Source: Polystyrenella longa
GTDB taxonomy: Bacteria > Planctomycetota > Planctomycetia > Planctomycetales > Planctomycetaceae
Length of the DNA stretch: 64,000 nt
NCBI RefSeq assembly: GCF_007750395.1
Contig: NZ_CP036281.1
Span: 1,513,001 to 1,577,000, forward strand
Direction of reading: 5' to 3'
Made by a program: the position numbers and the translations under genes. This document shows positions 54,601-64,000 of the stretch, piece by piece (position 1 is the first letter of the stretch; each line of letters opens with the position of its first letter). The notes under the pieces are model-generated. The model searched no databases. It had not been told where the DNA came from and worked only from the letters and a program-made list of their open reading frames with translations.

Positions 54601-56535
54601 TTATTCGACGCTGTTCCTGGTTCCCAATAGTTGGTTGAGCGCCCGATTGATAATTCGTACCCGGTATTTGCCTTGGGATTCGAACTCCTTCACAGGCTCT
54701 AATCCGACCTTCATTTCATCGACGACGGGACGAGCCAGTTCGTTGATTTCATCAAGAACTGTGGCTGCATAGACTCGGTCCCACTGCGTGCCACTATCAA
54801 GATGATGCAACAGAATCGGCAACGCGACCTTTGCTTGGCCGAGGTAACAAAGTGCCCGCGCTGCTTGAATGCGGACCACGGGCGTAGGGTCGTTCTCGGC
54901 AAGGTCAAGTAGTTGATCTACGTCTTGGGGGAGGAGGGGCTGCTGTTTAGCAAGGTTACCCATACCGGTGACGGACCAGTATCGGATGACATTGTCTTCG
55001 TCGTTCAAACCGATTTGTAATAAGGACAGCTCTCCTTGGGTAGCGGCCTTAGAGTACATGAGCAATTGGTCCATGTATTCAAGGCTGTCCGGTTGACGGA
55101 GAATTGCATACTCGCTACCCAATTGCGCTCGGCGTTCATGCAGGATCGGTTCGGGAATCAAACCGAGGTCACGGACCTCTTTCATCCAACGAAGATGCTC
55201 ATTCCGCATTCGGGCGAGAACTTCATGGTATTCCAGGTGGTTGGCGAGATTCGTCATCTCGTGCGGGTCCGCTTCGCAGTCGTAGAGTTCTTCAATCGCT
55301 TTGGGCTCGGTAAACAGATTGTCGATCTTGGGTGGAAGTTCGCCCGCTTCATGCAGGTCTCGCATGTTGGACATCGTCGCCCCCTGTTCGAGGTAACTGA
55401 CGTATTCCAGAATCGGCTTCCAAGGTTCGTAGTTGCGAATGTATTTATATTTCTTATCGCGAACCATCCGGATGATGTCATACCGCTCGTCCATGCGGTC
55501 GCGCGCACCATAAACGTAATCCCGCGGGGCAGGGAGGTCCGACCCGATAAAGGGTTGTCCCTGGATGTTCTCCGGAATTTCTACGCCCGCCAGTTTAAGA
55601 ACTGTCGGACCAAAATCGATCGAGCTTACGAGTTGATCGTTTACAGTGCCCGGTTCCCCTTGTCCATCCATACGGAACTGCTCGGGGATTCTTGTGATCA
55701 GCGGAATGTGTGTGCCCGAGTCGTATAGCCAACGTTTGGCCCGCGGCAGGCCAACACCATGGTCGGACCAGAACAGAATAATTGTGTTCTCGTACAGTCC
55801 GTCTTCTTGCAACTGTGCGATCAAGTCTCCCGCCCAGTGATCCATGGCCGTGATCAATTCATAATTTCGTTTCCAGTCTTCACGAATCACAGGCGTGTCG
55901 GGGTAATATGGGGGCAAGGTCGTCAGCTGTCTAGCATCCTGACGTTCTGCTGCGGTCAGGTTCTTTGTGACCTTTTGATACTTATTCGTGTTGGCGATAC
56001 CCGATTCATGGCAGCCCGTGAAATTGAAGACGGCGAAGAAAGGTTGATCTTTCTCTTTGCGGTTCCGCCAGTGGGCCTCTTTCTTATTTGAGGAGACATC
56101 CCATGTTCCTTTAGGCGTGGGGAACTGATAATCCTGCTTGCTTTTGTTTGTGCAATAATACCCCGCCTCGCGAAGATACATGGGGAAGGGTTTAATGGAT
56201 TCCGGTAACTTCGCATTGCAGCGCATGTGATGCGTCCCCAACGCTGATTGATACACGCCCGTAATAATCGCACTCCGGCAGGGGGCGCACACTCCGGCGG
56301 TTGTGAAAGCGTGCGTGTAGCGCGTTCCTTCGGTAGCAAGCTGATCCAGGTTCGGAGTGTTCGCGTGCGGGTCGCCGTAACAACCCAGATGCGGACTGAT
56401 GTCCTCGCAACTGATCCAGAGAATATTTGGACGCACGGGAATATTCTCTTTTTCCGCAGCGCTGGAGTCAGAACTCACTCCCAGGAAAAGAAGTGTGAAG
56501 GCAAGTAGCAGACGACGTATCAGAGCAATGCGCAT
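54601..56535 (-). CDS. Secreted sulfatase with C-terminal HEAT repeats
   Basis: This 644-residue protein has a signal peptide (1-~27). The N-terminal metal site is PNILWISCEDISPHLGCYGD. The formylglycine motif is C83-A-P-C-R87 in VCAPCRSAIITG, so Cys83 would be oxidised by a sulfatase-modifying enzyme. HLGCYG, FWSDHGVGLPRAKRW and the later GARDRMDERYDIIRMVRDKK are typical of the family. Residues ~510-625 form HEAT-like repeats (AENDPTPVVRIQAARALCYL), a fusion common in planctomycetes. It probably removes sulfate from algal or animal polysaccharides; the target is not deducible. Confidence 0.92.
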   Translation of the reverse strand: MRIALIRRLLLAFTLLFLGVSSDSSAAEKENIPVRPNILWISCEDISPHLGCYGDPHANTPNLDQLATEGTRYTHAFTTAGVCAPCRSAIITGVYQSALGTHHMRCNAKLPESIKPFPMYLREAGYYCTNKSKQDYQFPTPKGTWDVSSNKKEAHWRNRKEKDQPFFAVFNFTGCHESGIANTNKYQKVTKNLTAAERQDARQLTTLPPYYPDTPVIREDWKRNYELITAMDHWAGDLIAQLQEDGLYENTIILFWSDHGVGLPRAKRWLYDSGTHIPLITRIPEQFRMDGQGEPGTVNDQLVSSIDFGPTVLKLAGVEIPENIQGQPFIGSDLPAPRDYVYGARDRMDERYDIIRMVRDKKYKYIRNYEPWKPILEYVSYLEQGATMSNMRDLHEAGELPPKIDNLFTEPKAIEELYDCEADPHEMTNLANHLEYHEVLARMRNEHLRWMKEVRDLGLIPEPILHERRAQLGSEYAILRQPDSLEYMDQLLMYSKAATQGELSLLQIGLNDEDNVIRYWSVTGMGNLAKQQPLLPQDVDQLLDLAENDPTPVVRIQAARALCYLGQAKVALPILLHHLDSGTQWDRVYAATVLDEINELARPVVDEMKVGLEPVKEFESQGKYRVRIINRALNQLLGTRNSVE

Positions 56536-56805
56536 GGGAAACTCTCTCGGATAGAACCGACGGAACTCAAGGCAAGTTTGAGTTTAACACAAGAAGGGTC
56601 AACCATTTCATTAGACAGCAGTTATAAGTGCAGAGCAAGCTCTTGGAGCAGTTCGAATGATCGACTCCCCCTGATTGCAGAATATTCCGCATCTTCTTGG
56701 TTGTAGAGCTACCACTGGGATTGATTCCATCCTTGGACCTGATGTTGAATAAGGGAGGTCCCTCTCAATAGTCACTCAAACTATCTGCAACGGAGTCGAA
56801 TTCTT

Positions 56806-59160
56806 TTGTCTTCAACGGAAATCTCACCAGATTCAAATGCAGCGGACATGTCCTCTTCCTGGAGTGCTTCCCGAAAGATATGGGCAATCCTCGGTTTCAT
56901 GTTCGCCGGTATCGTATTGCTGTTCCTGCTCACTTGGTTTGCCTCGCGTCCCCCCGTAGTCGCGATTCCGCAAGTGATGACACGCGACGCATCCGGAAAG
57001 TTTAACGCCGTCTACGATTACTCGTGGGGACTGGGCTATTTGTCGTCCCCTTCGCGGGGGAGTTACCAAACGGACATCGAAGTCTCGTCACTCCGTTACG
57101 GTGACTTTGCGAAGCTAAAAACGCTGCGTTTCAATAACTTGTCCATGCGCTTGCCTGGTGCGTCAGTTGTTGATACGCGATATTCTCCAGAGAACTTATT
57201 TCTTTCCGAGCGGCGAGTGGCGATTGTTCTGAATTCGGACGATATTCTGCTGCGTGCCTTCGCAACCAAGCTTGTAGGGCTATGCGAAGAAAAACAGCTT
57301 GGCGAAACCATTGAGATTTATCAAAGTGGCTCTGGCCGAGATTCATCTCAGCTACCAGCCGATCTCACGATAGAGCTAACTTCGCTGCCAAATCGATTCG
57401 ATGTATCTGGTAATAGTGTTCCTTCGATTTACGTTCATCTGCATACCAATCCTGATACGCATCCTCTCAGTTGGGATTTCGGACACCTCCGTCGTGTTCG
57501 TCAACTCGATTTACGTTACGTGATTCAAGTCAACAAAGGCACTCTCTCATGGCGTTCTTCACGGGCGCGAATAGAATTGATTTCCGAAAAATTAGGAAAA
57601 CAATTCGAAGATCTGTTTCAGGAATTGGGAGATCTCCAAAAGCTAAGGGACCAGGTCGATGAGCGACGGTCCGTATTTCAGCCGGACTATGTTCCTCCAC
57701 CCGAGTTTGTTTTTTTACACCGTGATGAACTCGCAGAAGTGTCGCGATCACACGGGTATTTAAAACCGAACGAAACCGTTTGGCATCTGGACCTCACTCG
57801 GAAGGCAGCCGAAGAACTATCGCAGCAGATTCGGGTTGAACTTGCCGGGAAAGGATGGCAATCACTCCCTTCGAAAATGGGTCTTTTAATGACCAAAGGA
57901 AACGATCGATTGCTGTTTGCGGAATCTCACCCCGCCTTTAGCGGGCAATCAATGATCCAGCAGATTAAGGAGAGTTCTGAACATCTCCAAAGAATTTTGG
58001 CGCTCCCCCTGGAGCGCCAGTTCCAATACAGAGAAAGTAGCGTCAGGATTAAAGACACTTACAAAGTCACAGGTTATCGGTACCGAAAATGGTTTCATCT
58101 CGATGATATCTTTACCCAAACTTACGTGGCGGACCTGCTGGTTGGAAATCTTGCCCAACGTTCTGAGGGATCACTCAAGCTCCTCTATGGAGAACGTATA
58201 GTCTCAGCTCCTAACTCGAATGATACGGGCGGTGTTATTACTAGTAGTGCTTCTTCCAAGAATACGTCTGATGAATCTAAGTCAAAACGTCTCACTGAAG
58301 AAATTCAAGTGTTCGATGAATTACGACAACTCGATTCGATTCCATCATCTTCGAGGGAGGAGAGTACCGAGTATCGACTGCATTATTTGAATGTGTTGGA
58401 GCCAGAGGAACTTACGTTAATTGCGGAAGAACTATACGAGCAGAGCGCTTCTATTAATGAGCAGATGCTATTCGGCGAATATCTGCCTGAGGGAGCTATT
58501 CAGAAAATATTGGACGCACTCGAATCGGTATCCAGGCTATCTGACGAGCAAGAACTTCAGATCGCGAGTCTCTATCTTTGGAAGCCCACAGCAGACTTGG
58601 ATAAGGCAAAGCATCTCGCCAGAAAATTGAAACTGAAGCAAGAGTTTCTAAAGCAGATAGAGAATGAACAGGAGATCGTGCGCGACATTGATGCATTGAA
58701 TCTTCTGTTCTGGGGTCAGTCCAGCTATCACTCAGAATTTCTGTATGAAACGAAAAGTCTGGAGGAAATGAGCTCGCGCGTACTCACCCCTAAAGAGCTT
58801 CCCTTGGAACTGACCGTCTCGCAAGAGCATCGGATAACTCTGGTTTATTCTACTCCAACAGAAAATAGCAGCGAGCCCGGATTGTGCATAGACTCTGTGG
58901 AAATAAAAGCAGCACAAGAGGATTTTCTCTTTATTAAGAGCGAATCAATAGATCGAAGTGGCTCATTCAATACTCTTCATGGTCTCATCAGGGAAGGGGG
59001 CTCGGGAAGCGGTGGAGGGGAGCGGTTTATAATCGAAGTCACCAACATCGAGGACTCAGATCAAGTCAAAGTCGTGATCTCCCCCGCCACAATGCAGAAC
59101 CCTCCCGTCGCAGACGATGTCACCTTGTATCTGTTCGAAGGCGAACTATCGAGTGAATAA
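56806..59160 (+). CDS. Membrane-anchored protein of an unrecognised family (paralogue A)
   Basis: This 784-residue protein is intact. Residues ~25-50 form a single transmembrane helix (ILGFMFAGIVLLFLLTWFAS) after a Ser-rich N-tail. The rest is soluble and probably extracytoplasmic, with a mix of alpha and beta. Around residue 225 the segment VHLHTNPDTHPLSWDFGHLR recurs in paralogue B. Near residue 345 it has GKGWQSLPSKMGLLMTKGND, then a long acidic/Ser-rich C-terminal half (SSASSKNTSDESKSKRLTEE). The end contains a beta-sandwich-like stretch. No family, catalytic motif or metal site was recognised. Paralogue B follows 80 bases downstream. Confidence 0.7.
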   Translation: MSSTEISPDSNAADMSSSWSASRKIWAILGFMFAGIVLLFLLTWFASRPPVVAIPQVMTRDASGKFNAVYDYSWGLGYLSSPSRGSYQTDIEVSSLRYGDFAKLKTLRFNNLSMRLPGASVVDTRYSPENLFLSERRVAIVLNSDDILLRAFATKLVGLCEEKQLGETIEIYQSGSGRDSSQLPADLTIELTSLPNRFDVSGNSVPSIYVHLHTNPDTHPLSWDFGHLRRVRQLDLRYVIQVNKGTLSWRSSRARIELISEKLGKQFEDLFQELGDLQKLRDQVDERRSVFQPDYVPPPEFVFLHRDELAEVSRSHGYLKPNETVWHLDLTRKAAEELSQQIRVELAGKGWQSLPSKMGLLMTKGNDRLLFAESHPAFSGQSMIQQIKESSEHLQRILALPLERQFQYRESSVRIKDTYKVTGYRYRKWFHLDDIFTQTYVADLLVGNLAQRSEGSLKLLYGERIVSAPNSNDTGGVITSSASSKNTSDESKSKRLTEEIQVFDELRQLDSIPSSSREESTEYRLHYLNVLEPEELTLIAEELYEQSASINEQMLFGEYLPEGAIQKILDALESVSRLSDEQELQIASLYLWKPTADLDKAKHLARKLKLKQEFLKQIENEQEIVRDIDALNLLFWGQSSYHSEFLYETKSLEEMSSRVLTPKELPLELTVSQEHRITLVYSTPTENSSEPGLCIDSVEIKAAQEDFLFIKSESIDRSGSFNTLHGLIREGGSGSGGGERFIIEVTNIEDSDQVKVVISPATMQNPPVADDVTLYLFEGELSSE

Positions 59161-59239
59161 CTTTACGCATCATTCAGTAACTAAAGTGGGCGTAGGTAAT
59201 CGGATAAGAATGACCTCTATTGCTACCGGGAAATAAAGA

Positions 59240-61588
59240 ATGACAGATATGAACGCTCAATCAGAACCGGAGAGCATGGATAATCCTCGACGACCGGCAT
59301 CGCTCAAACGGCGATTGTTCAAGGTGCTCATTTTTCTGGGGTTGCTTGCGGTTGTCGGGTTTGTCGCCAGTTGGTGGCTGGCAGTCCCTTACTACCTCGC
59401 CGGATCGCCCACACTCGAACGAGATTCAGAGGGAAAGTATGATATCCCCCTCGACGCATCCTCGGGCCGCGCCTGGTTGCCAGGGGTGGGCGGGCCACAC
59501 CTGAAAATGAATGCCCAAATCTCAGGTGTGGAGGTGAGCGGAAATCTGCTCATGGCAAGGTTCGGGCATTGGCCTCATTTCTCGCGACTCGAATATGAGG
59601 GTATCTACACGATGCTGGACGACGTGGTCGTGATCTGCCATTCGGAGGACCCCCTGACTCGTTTTTTCGTATTGGAACTGGTGGAACTCATCGAGGCCGA
59701 AAATCTGGGGAAAACGTTGCGATGCTACTCAGCGGAGGAGGCTGCGGAATTGGACGGCCGTCTGCCAGATGCCGATCTTTACATCGAACTCTTTGGGGCA
59801 GACAAACTGGCTACAGTCGGTGATACCGCTCCTTCCAGTCAAGTTCTCATGCATGTGCATACCGATCCAGTTCCGCATCCTTTGAGTTGGGATTTCAAAT
59901 ATCCAATCAACTTGCGATCGTTTAATAGATTCCATCTGATCGAAGCAAACCTCGATCAATATGGTAACTATTCGACGAGGGCGAAGTTGGCCGTTTTCAT
60001 CGGTGAAGTCATGGAGTATTACCAACCCAGCTTTGAGTTACTCAGTAATATCACTCCCGTAACTGTTCGCGTTGACCTTTCCCGGGATATTTACTTTCCT
60101 GCAAAACAACCTCTTCCGATATTCCAATTTCTAGTGGATCCCCGATTAAAAGAAGTCCAGTCCCGTCATGGATTCTTGACTCCCCAGGAAGCCGTCTGGC
60201 GCCTGTCACTTACGGAAGAGGAGAGCGATGAGTTTCAGAAAGATCTCCGCGACGAATTAGAGTCTGCGGGTTGGGAGTGAGAAGTCATTCCTGGTGGGCT
60301 TCTGATGAAGAGAGGAAATGATCGAATTCTATTCGGTGAGCATCAACGGGTTTTCAGTAAAGAGAAACTTATAGAACCTTATAAGTATGACGATGAAGGA
60401 GGAAGATCAGATGCGTATCTGGAGTATTCTCACCGTCGTGCACCGGAATGTGTTGAATTCGGAACAGAATTCAATCTTGATGCTCGCAAACTGTACATCT
60501 CCACGGACAATACACGCACCCATGACGACTTTGAAAACTCGACGTGCGATGTACGAACCGTGTTTTCCACCTTTGGCATGTCGAGTCATCAAGATCTGAT
60601 GACGCGAGCAGATGAAATGCACTTAGAAAGTAAGCATTCTTTTTGGTTCAGTGGAAAGTCGTCTAGTTCGGGAGGAGGGATCAACGAGGAGGGGGATGAG
60701 CAGAAACTGAATATCGCACGCGAGCGACTTTACGGAGTTTTTCCCCAAAGGGAATCCGGTCGGAAGGAATATCATCTGACGTATCTCAATCTATTAGATA
60801 CTAACGAGATGAGTGATGTCGTAGTGCAGCTACTGGAGGCAGAAGTCCCACTACACGAACTCTTTTTCCTTGCCGAACGTACCGACCGGGAAACGATGCA
60901 GCTCCTGATTGATCATCTCGAAAAGAAGCAGCAACTTTCAGATGAAGAAAAATACTGGTTGGCTGTCGCTTACTCATGGGGACCTGTACGAGATGTTGAG
61001 AAAGCGAGTCAGCTCGCGATTGAATCTTGGACACGAGACCACTATCAGTCTTCATTGTTGGATCACGGGCCCCAAGTCCACGAAGCAGCGAGATCGGTAT
61101 TCTTAGATGTTTCACCGGACGATAGAGTCAGGCAAAAAAGAATGGTTTACGATCGGGCAATACTGAAAGAGATGGTGGAGCAGGAATGGGAATTAAAAGA
61201 CTTTCCCATTACCTTTTCATCAATACCAGGGGAGCGGATCACGATCGTTTTTCCAATAGCAGACCGATGGGGGGAGAGTCTGGGGATGGAGTCTATGGAG
61301 ATCGGGGATATCCCAGACCGAAACATGCGTATGGCCGCCGGTGAGGGTGCGAGGATCGGTGGTTATACTAAAGACGGCCAACATCAGAAACCAACTTTTG
61401 ACGAAGAATACGCCTATTTCCGTTGGCGACAGACAAATAAACCGGGACAGGACCCCATTACCTGGACTATCGAGTTGCGTGATCGCAAAGACGACTCAGA
61501 TATCGATTTCGATAATCCCCACCTTAAATTCTATCTCATTCGTGCGGATGTTCGTAAGGAGCATGCGGAGTTGGCAGAGCAACAGTGA
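59240..61588 (+). pseudogene. Paralogue B of the unknown membrane family, split by one in-frame TGA
   Basis: The two open frames 59240-60280 and 60305-61588 are in the same reading phase and together equal 783 codons, nearly the 784-residue length of paralogue A. The first carries a transmembrane helix (VLIFLGLLAVVGFVASWWLA) and HVHTDPVPHPLSWDFKYP, as in A. TGA at 60278-60280 falls right after ESAGWE, and the sequence resumes EVIPGGLLMKRGNDRILF, aligning with A's GWQSLPSKMGLLMTKGNDRLLF. The stop aligns with a Ser of A, so a single base change would explain it. Translation may restart at ATG 60305, or the gene may be recently dead. Sec read-through is unlikely. Confidence 0.75.
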
Positions 61589-61595
61589 CTCTTCC

Positions 61596-61925
61596 TCACT
61601 TCGCCGGAAGCGTCTTTACAAACTCCCAGGCTCGGGATATCCAGTCCTGTAATTCGTCGTCTGTTTTCATTCCTGCGGGTTTCAGCATGGCCCAGCCAGT
61701 CATCGGCCGACCGGTAACGTCGAAGGGGCCGACGTGAGGTCGGAGCAGGGCGATTTCCGCTTCCTCCACACCGAGACGGAGAATCAGATTCTTCTTGAAG
61801 ACTCCGCAGCAGATATTCCCGTGTAGTAGAAAGCATACGCTACCGAACATCTTCTTCTCTTCGATGTTCCGCTTCCCTCGTAGGACGATACGAATGCGGT
61901 CGGCCAATTGTTCGTCGTAGGGCAT
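61596..61925 (-). CDS. TfoX N-terminal domain-like protein
   Basis: This is a ~109-residue protein from ATG 61925; longer starts overlap the preceding gene. It shows the TfoX_N core: LADRIRIVLRGKRNIEEKKM, then FGSVCFLLHGNICCGVFKKN and LILRLGVEEAEIALLRP, and ends GRPMTGWAMLKPAGMKTDDE. TfoX regulates competence in gammaproteobacteria; stand-alone N-domains in other phyla have no assigned function. It overlaps or abuts the gene at 61954, so the two are probably co-transcribed on the minus strand. Confidence 0.83.
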   Translation of the reverse strand: MPYDEQLADRIRIVLRGKRNIEEKKMFGSVCFLLHGNICCGVFKKNLILRLGVEEAEIALLRPHVGPFDVTGRPMTGWAMLKPAGMKTDDELQDWISRAWEFVKTLPAK

Positions 61926-61953
61926 GGGAGGGCTGTTTCTCACGGTTAAGGAT

Positions 61954-62778
61954 TTAAAACTCATCTTCGAAAATATTGCGTGGGTTATCGCTTGCTTCAA
62001 ACTCGTCTTGCACTTCTACATCGAACACTTCTTGGTCGAAATGGTCCGAGAGGGCATCGGCGATTTGCTCATAGAGACGTTCGCCCACGGTGGAGGAATC
62101 TTCGCCTTCTTCCGCTTCATAAGATTCTCTCAACAGGATCAGGTGAAGAGGAATGCTGTCCGCCATCGTAACGGAGAGTTGGACGGTGGTGGTCTTGCCT
62201 TCAACTCGCCGAACTAGCTTCGTCAGATCTTCCACAAGAATCTGGTACCGGAACAGAACTCCTTCCACAATGACCCTTCCGTCTGTCCTGTCTAGGACGA
62301 CTTGACCGTGATCTGCTCTTTTAATCCTATTCATAGAGAAGGTCAGTGCATTCTCAATATCGACGTGACGGATATGTATCCAACCGGGATGATCCTTTAA
62401 TGCTCGATGACGCCCTCGAAGCAATACTGTTAAGCTGTTTTGTCTTATGTATTGACTGGCAACGAGAGAAGCGAACCCCGCCGCAAAAACAGTTCCGGAA
62501 AGATACCATGGGTTTCCGAATCCGAAGTCGAAAAAGAAGGACACGATGGCATAAGGTACGGAGATGACGACAGCTAACAGTCCCAGGACGGCAAGTAAAG
62601 TTGATAGAAGTTTGAGCCAGTTCATCAACCGCCGCGAGTTGCCAGTCGGCAGGCAATACGAAAAATCGGCGTCCCACGGATCACTGATTCTGGACTCATG
62701 CATCCGTCGGAGGGACGCCACCATCGCGTCATACCTGAAGTCATTTTCGAATTGAGTGAGTGGAGTTTTGGAGGCCAT
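61954..62778 (-). CDS. Membrane protein of unknown function with two central helices
   Basis: This 274-residue protein has a soluble N-terminal ~55 residues, two transmembrane helices (~56-82: LLSTLLAVLGLLAVVISVPY; ~92-110) and a soluble C-terminal domain of ~160 residues. That domain has beta-strands (HGQVVLDRTDGRVIVEGVLF) and an acidic tail (EVQDEFEASDNPRNIFEDEF). No family was recognised. It lies upstream of the TfoX-like gene on the minus strand and diverges from the GntR gene. Confidence 0.7.
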   Translation of the reverse strand: MASKTPLTQFENDFRYDAMVASLRRMHESRISDPWDADFSYCLPTGNSRRLMNWLKLLSTLLAVLGLLAVVISVPYAIVSFFFDFGFGNPWYLSGTVFAAGFASLVASQYIRQNSLTVLLRGRHRALKDHPGWIHIRHVDIENALTFSMNRIKRADHGQVVLDRTDGRVIVEGVLFRYQILVEDLTKLVRRVEGKTTTVQLSVTMADSIPLHLILLRESYEAEEGEDSSTVGERLYEQIADALSDHFDQEVFDVEVQDEFEASDNPRNIFEDEF

Positions 62779-63015
62779 TACTCTTGTGCTTTTACGAGAT
62801 GTTCAGGGCCCATTTATCCTACCCGGTTTTGTCCGAATGTACACAGGTTTTGTGATGGCTTTTTGGTCGTCGCTCCAGAGAATACCCCAATTTGCTCCTT
62901 GTGTGTGCTAGTGTAGATTGTTAACAATTTACGGGCGAGGTGTAATTCCTGGCTATCCCAGTCCCCGTTTTAGTGATGACTACCGACTCAAAAAATCTGT
63001 TAAGAAGCAATTGAT

Positions 63016-63633
63016 ATGGAACCACAACTCGTACGCGGGCTGGGCGAACAGATCGTCGAGCGACTGCGAGAAGACATTTACTCCGGGCGTATCGCCGAGG
63101 GAGAACGGTTGCGCGAGGTCGATCTTGCCGAACGGTTCTCCGTCAGTCGCGGCCCTATTCGCGATGCCTTGCGACAGTTGTCGTGGGAAGGGATTGTGCA
63201 TACCGACCGTAACAGAGGGGCTCAAGTGGCGGCCTCGGCTCCGAATGAAATTCAGGAATTGATCATTCCGCTCCGCCGCACGATTGAAGGTTACGCGGTC
63301 CGACTCTTTCTGGACGATTTAACCGACGCCGACTTTGATCGCTGGGACAACATTCTGGAAGAGATGCGGAAAGCTTGTCGTGCTCGCGATTTCGCAACGG
63401 CTTCCGAACAGGATATCGCCTTTCATCGCTTTCTGGTGGAACGGTCTAATTCGCCCGACCTGTTGGCGACCTGGTCGGTGATCGTTTCCCGCGTTCGTGG
63501 GCACTTTCGTGAGTCGCATCTTCGGTATACCGATCCGATGGACATTTACCGCGAGCACACTCCTTTGATTAACGCATTCAAATCGGGGGACTCCCAATTG
63601 TCTATCCAGTTGCTCGAAGCCCATATTCGATAA
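63016..63633 (+). CDS. GntR/FadR-family transcription regulator
   Basis: This 205-residue protein has a winged HTH at residues ~10-70 (LREVDLAERFSVSRGPIRDA, LRQLSWEGIVHTDRNRG). A C-terminal all-helical FCD ligand domain follows (~80-205; LRRTIEGYAVRLF, QDIAFHRFLVERSNSPDL, REHTPLINAFKSGD) with the metal-binding His/Asp pattern D-x3-H. Such regulators bind small acids and repress nearby catabolic genes. The cytochrome gene 100 bases downstream is a plausible target. ATG 63016 has only a weak purine stretch upstream. Confidence 0.92.
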   Translation: MEPQLVRGLGEQIVERLREDIYSGRIAEGERLREVDLAERFSVSRGPIRDALRQLSWEGIVHTDRNRGAQVAASAPNEIQELIIPLRRTIEGYAVRLFLDDLTDADFDRWDNILEEMRKACRARDFATASEQDIAFHRFLVERSNSPDLLATWSVIVSRVRGHFRESHLRYTDPMDIYREHTPLINAFKSGDSQLSIQLLEAHIR

Positions 63634-63729
63634 ATGGCAATCAATTAATTTCGATCTTTGAATTGATCAAACTGAATAAATCACTGCTGAACCATCGCCT
63701 CATAAAAAGAAGAGGCGGGAGAGAACAGA

Positions 63730-64000
63730 ATGAAGTTCATTTCCATAATCAAACCGCTGCGACTGACGATGGCCACCCTGGTACTTCTGGGGATAGGGGC
63801 ATTGATGACCAATGTTTGTGCGGAAGAAAACGAAACCGAGGCTCCCGTTCTATCGGCCAAGCAGATCGAGTTCTTTGAAACAAGTATTCGTCCCATCCTG
63901 CAAAATCGATGTGTCGAATGTCATGGACCGAAGAAAACCCACGGGGCTCTTCGTCTCGATGGACATGCGGCGATTCTGGAAGGGGGAGACAGTGGACCGG
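63730..64000 (+). CDS. Planctomycete cytochrome C (PSCyt1) protein, 5' part
   Basis: Only the first ~90 codons are in the window. The reading starts MKFISIIKPLRLTMATLVLL (signal peptide, cleaved near residue 32). The mature part has FFETSIRPILQNRCVECHGP, a c-type haem CxxCH, then ALRLDGHAAILEGGDSGP. This is the PSCyt1 signature that leads into DUF1549/DUF1553 proteins of planctomycetes. A purine-rich stretch (AGAGGCGGGAGAG) precedes the ATG. The gene continues past the window end, so length and later domains are unseen. Confidence 0.93.
   Translation, partial: MKFISIIKPLRLTMATLVLLGIGALMTNVCAEENETEAPVLSAKQIEFFETSIRPILQNRCVECHGPKKTHGALRLDGHAAILEGGDSGP

Noticed and set aside
60278-60330. Selenocysteine insertion at the TGA
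   Set aside because: Only a 5-bp stem (AGAAG/CTTCT) follows, without a typical SECIS loop. The paralogue has Ser there, not Cys.

Overview
The window looks like chromosomal DNA from a planctomycete, probably family Planctomycetaceae or a close relative. GC is moderate, near half by eye. The lineage markers are a PVC-type membrane-bound dehydrogenase with HEAT repeats and a C-terminal CxxCH haem site (29863-32493), the start of a Planctomycete-cytochrome-C protein (63730 to the end), a secreted sulfatase with HEAT repeats, a DUF4838 glycoside-hydrolase-like protein, and two proteins with the N-terminal zinc ribbon common in planctomycetes. Genes are loosely spaced, often with several hundred bases of leader, and many starts lack a strong Shine-Dalgarno. 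No tRNA, rRNA, CRISPR array, insertion sequence or prophage was found.

Layout. 1-5 kb: the end of a CocE/NonD hydrolase, a TPR membrane protein, a methyltransferase and two small lipoproteins. 5.8-9.7 kb: hpf, a PTS IIA protein, HPr and enzyme I, which form a regulatory phosphotransfer chain with no sugar permease. 9.7-17 kb: an RNA and translation block with RNase E/G behind a 1.2-kb leader, rplU behind a hairpin-rich leader, an acyl-CoA-synthetase-like enzyme that probably starts at CTG, rplM and rpsI. 17-26.3 kb: mgtE, a membrane MutS-like ATPase, an NtrC-type histidine kinase/regulator pair, pnp and rpsO. 26.7-36.5 kb: an NfeD/ClpP-class protease, a GNAT enzyme, the cytochrome-like dehydrogenase, a DUF3592 zinc-ribbon protein, an acyltransferase and a zinc-ribbon alpha/beta hydrolase bracketed by 47-bp direct repeats. 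36.8-45.7 kb: a HerA-like ATPase, priA, nadD, the DUF4838 protein and a CDP-alcohol phosphatidyltransferase. 45.8-50.6 kb: a signalling island of Hpt-REC, CheY and CheX reading left, with HD-GYP and PilZ reading right. 50.8-64 kb: a lactonase, a thioredoxin-CAP fusion, a 35-residue basic protein, a sulfatase, two tandem paralogues of an unknown membrane-anchored family, TfoX-like and membrane proteins, a GntR regulator and the cytochrome gene.

The most unusual points are these. The second member of the unknown family is cut by one in-frame TGA at 60278-60280. A ~90-bp element lies just 3' of the stop codons of two unrelated genes (5146-5234 and 52057-52144). The RNase E/G and rplU leaders look structured. 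A 35-codon basic gene at 53518-53625 is easily missed. The phosphorelay/c-di-GMP cluster has no kinase. No single region is clearly a new defence or mobile system. The tandem unknown family and the repeat and leader elements are the best candidates for undescribed biology.
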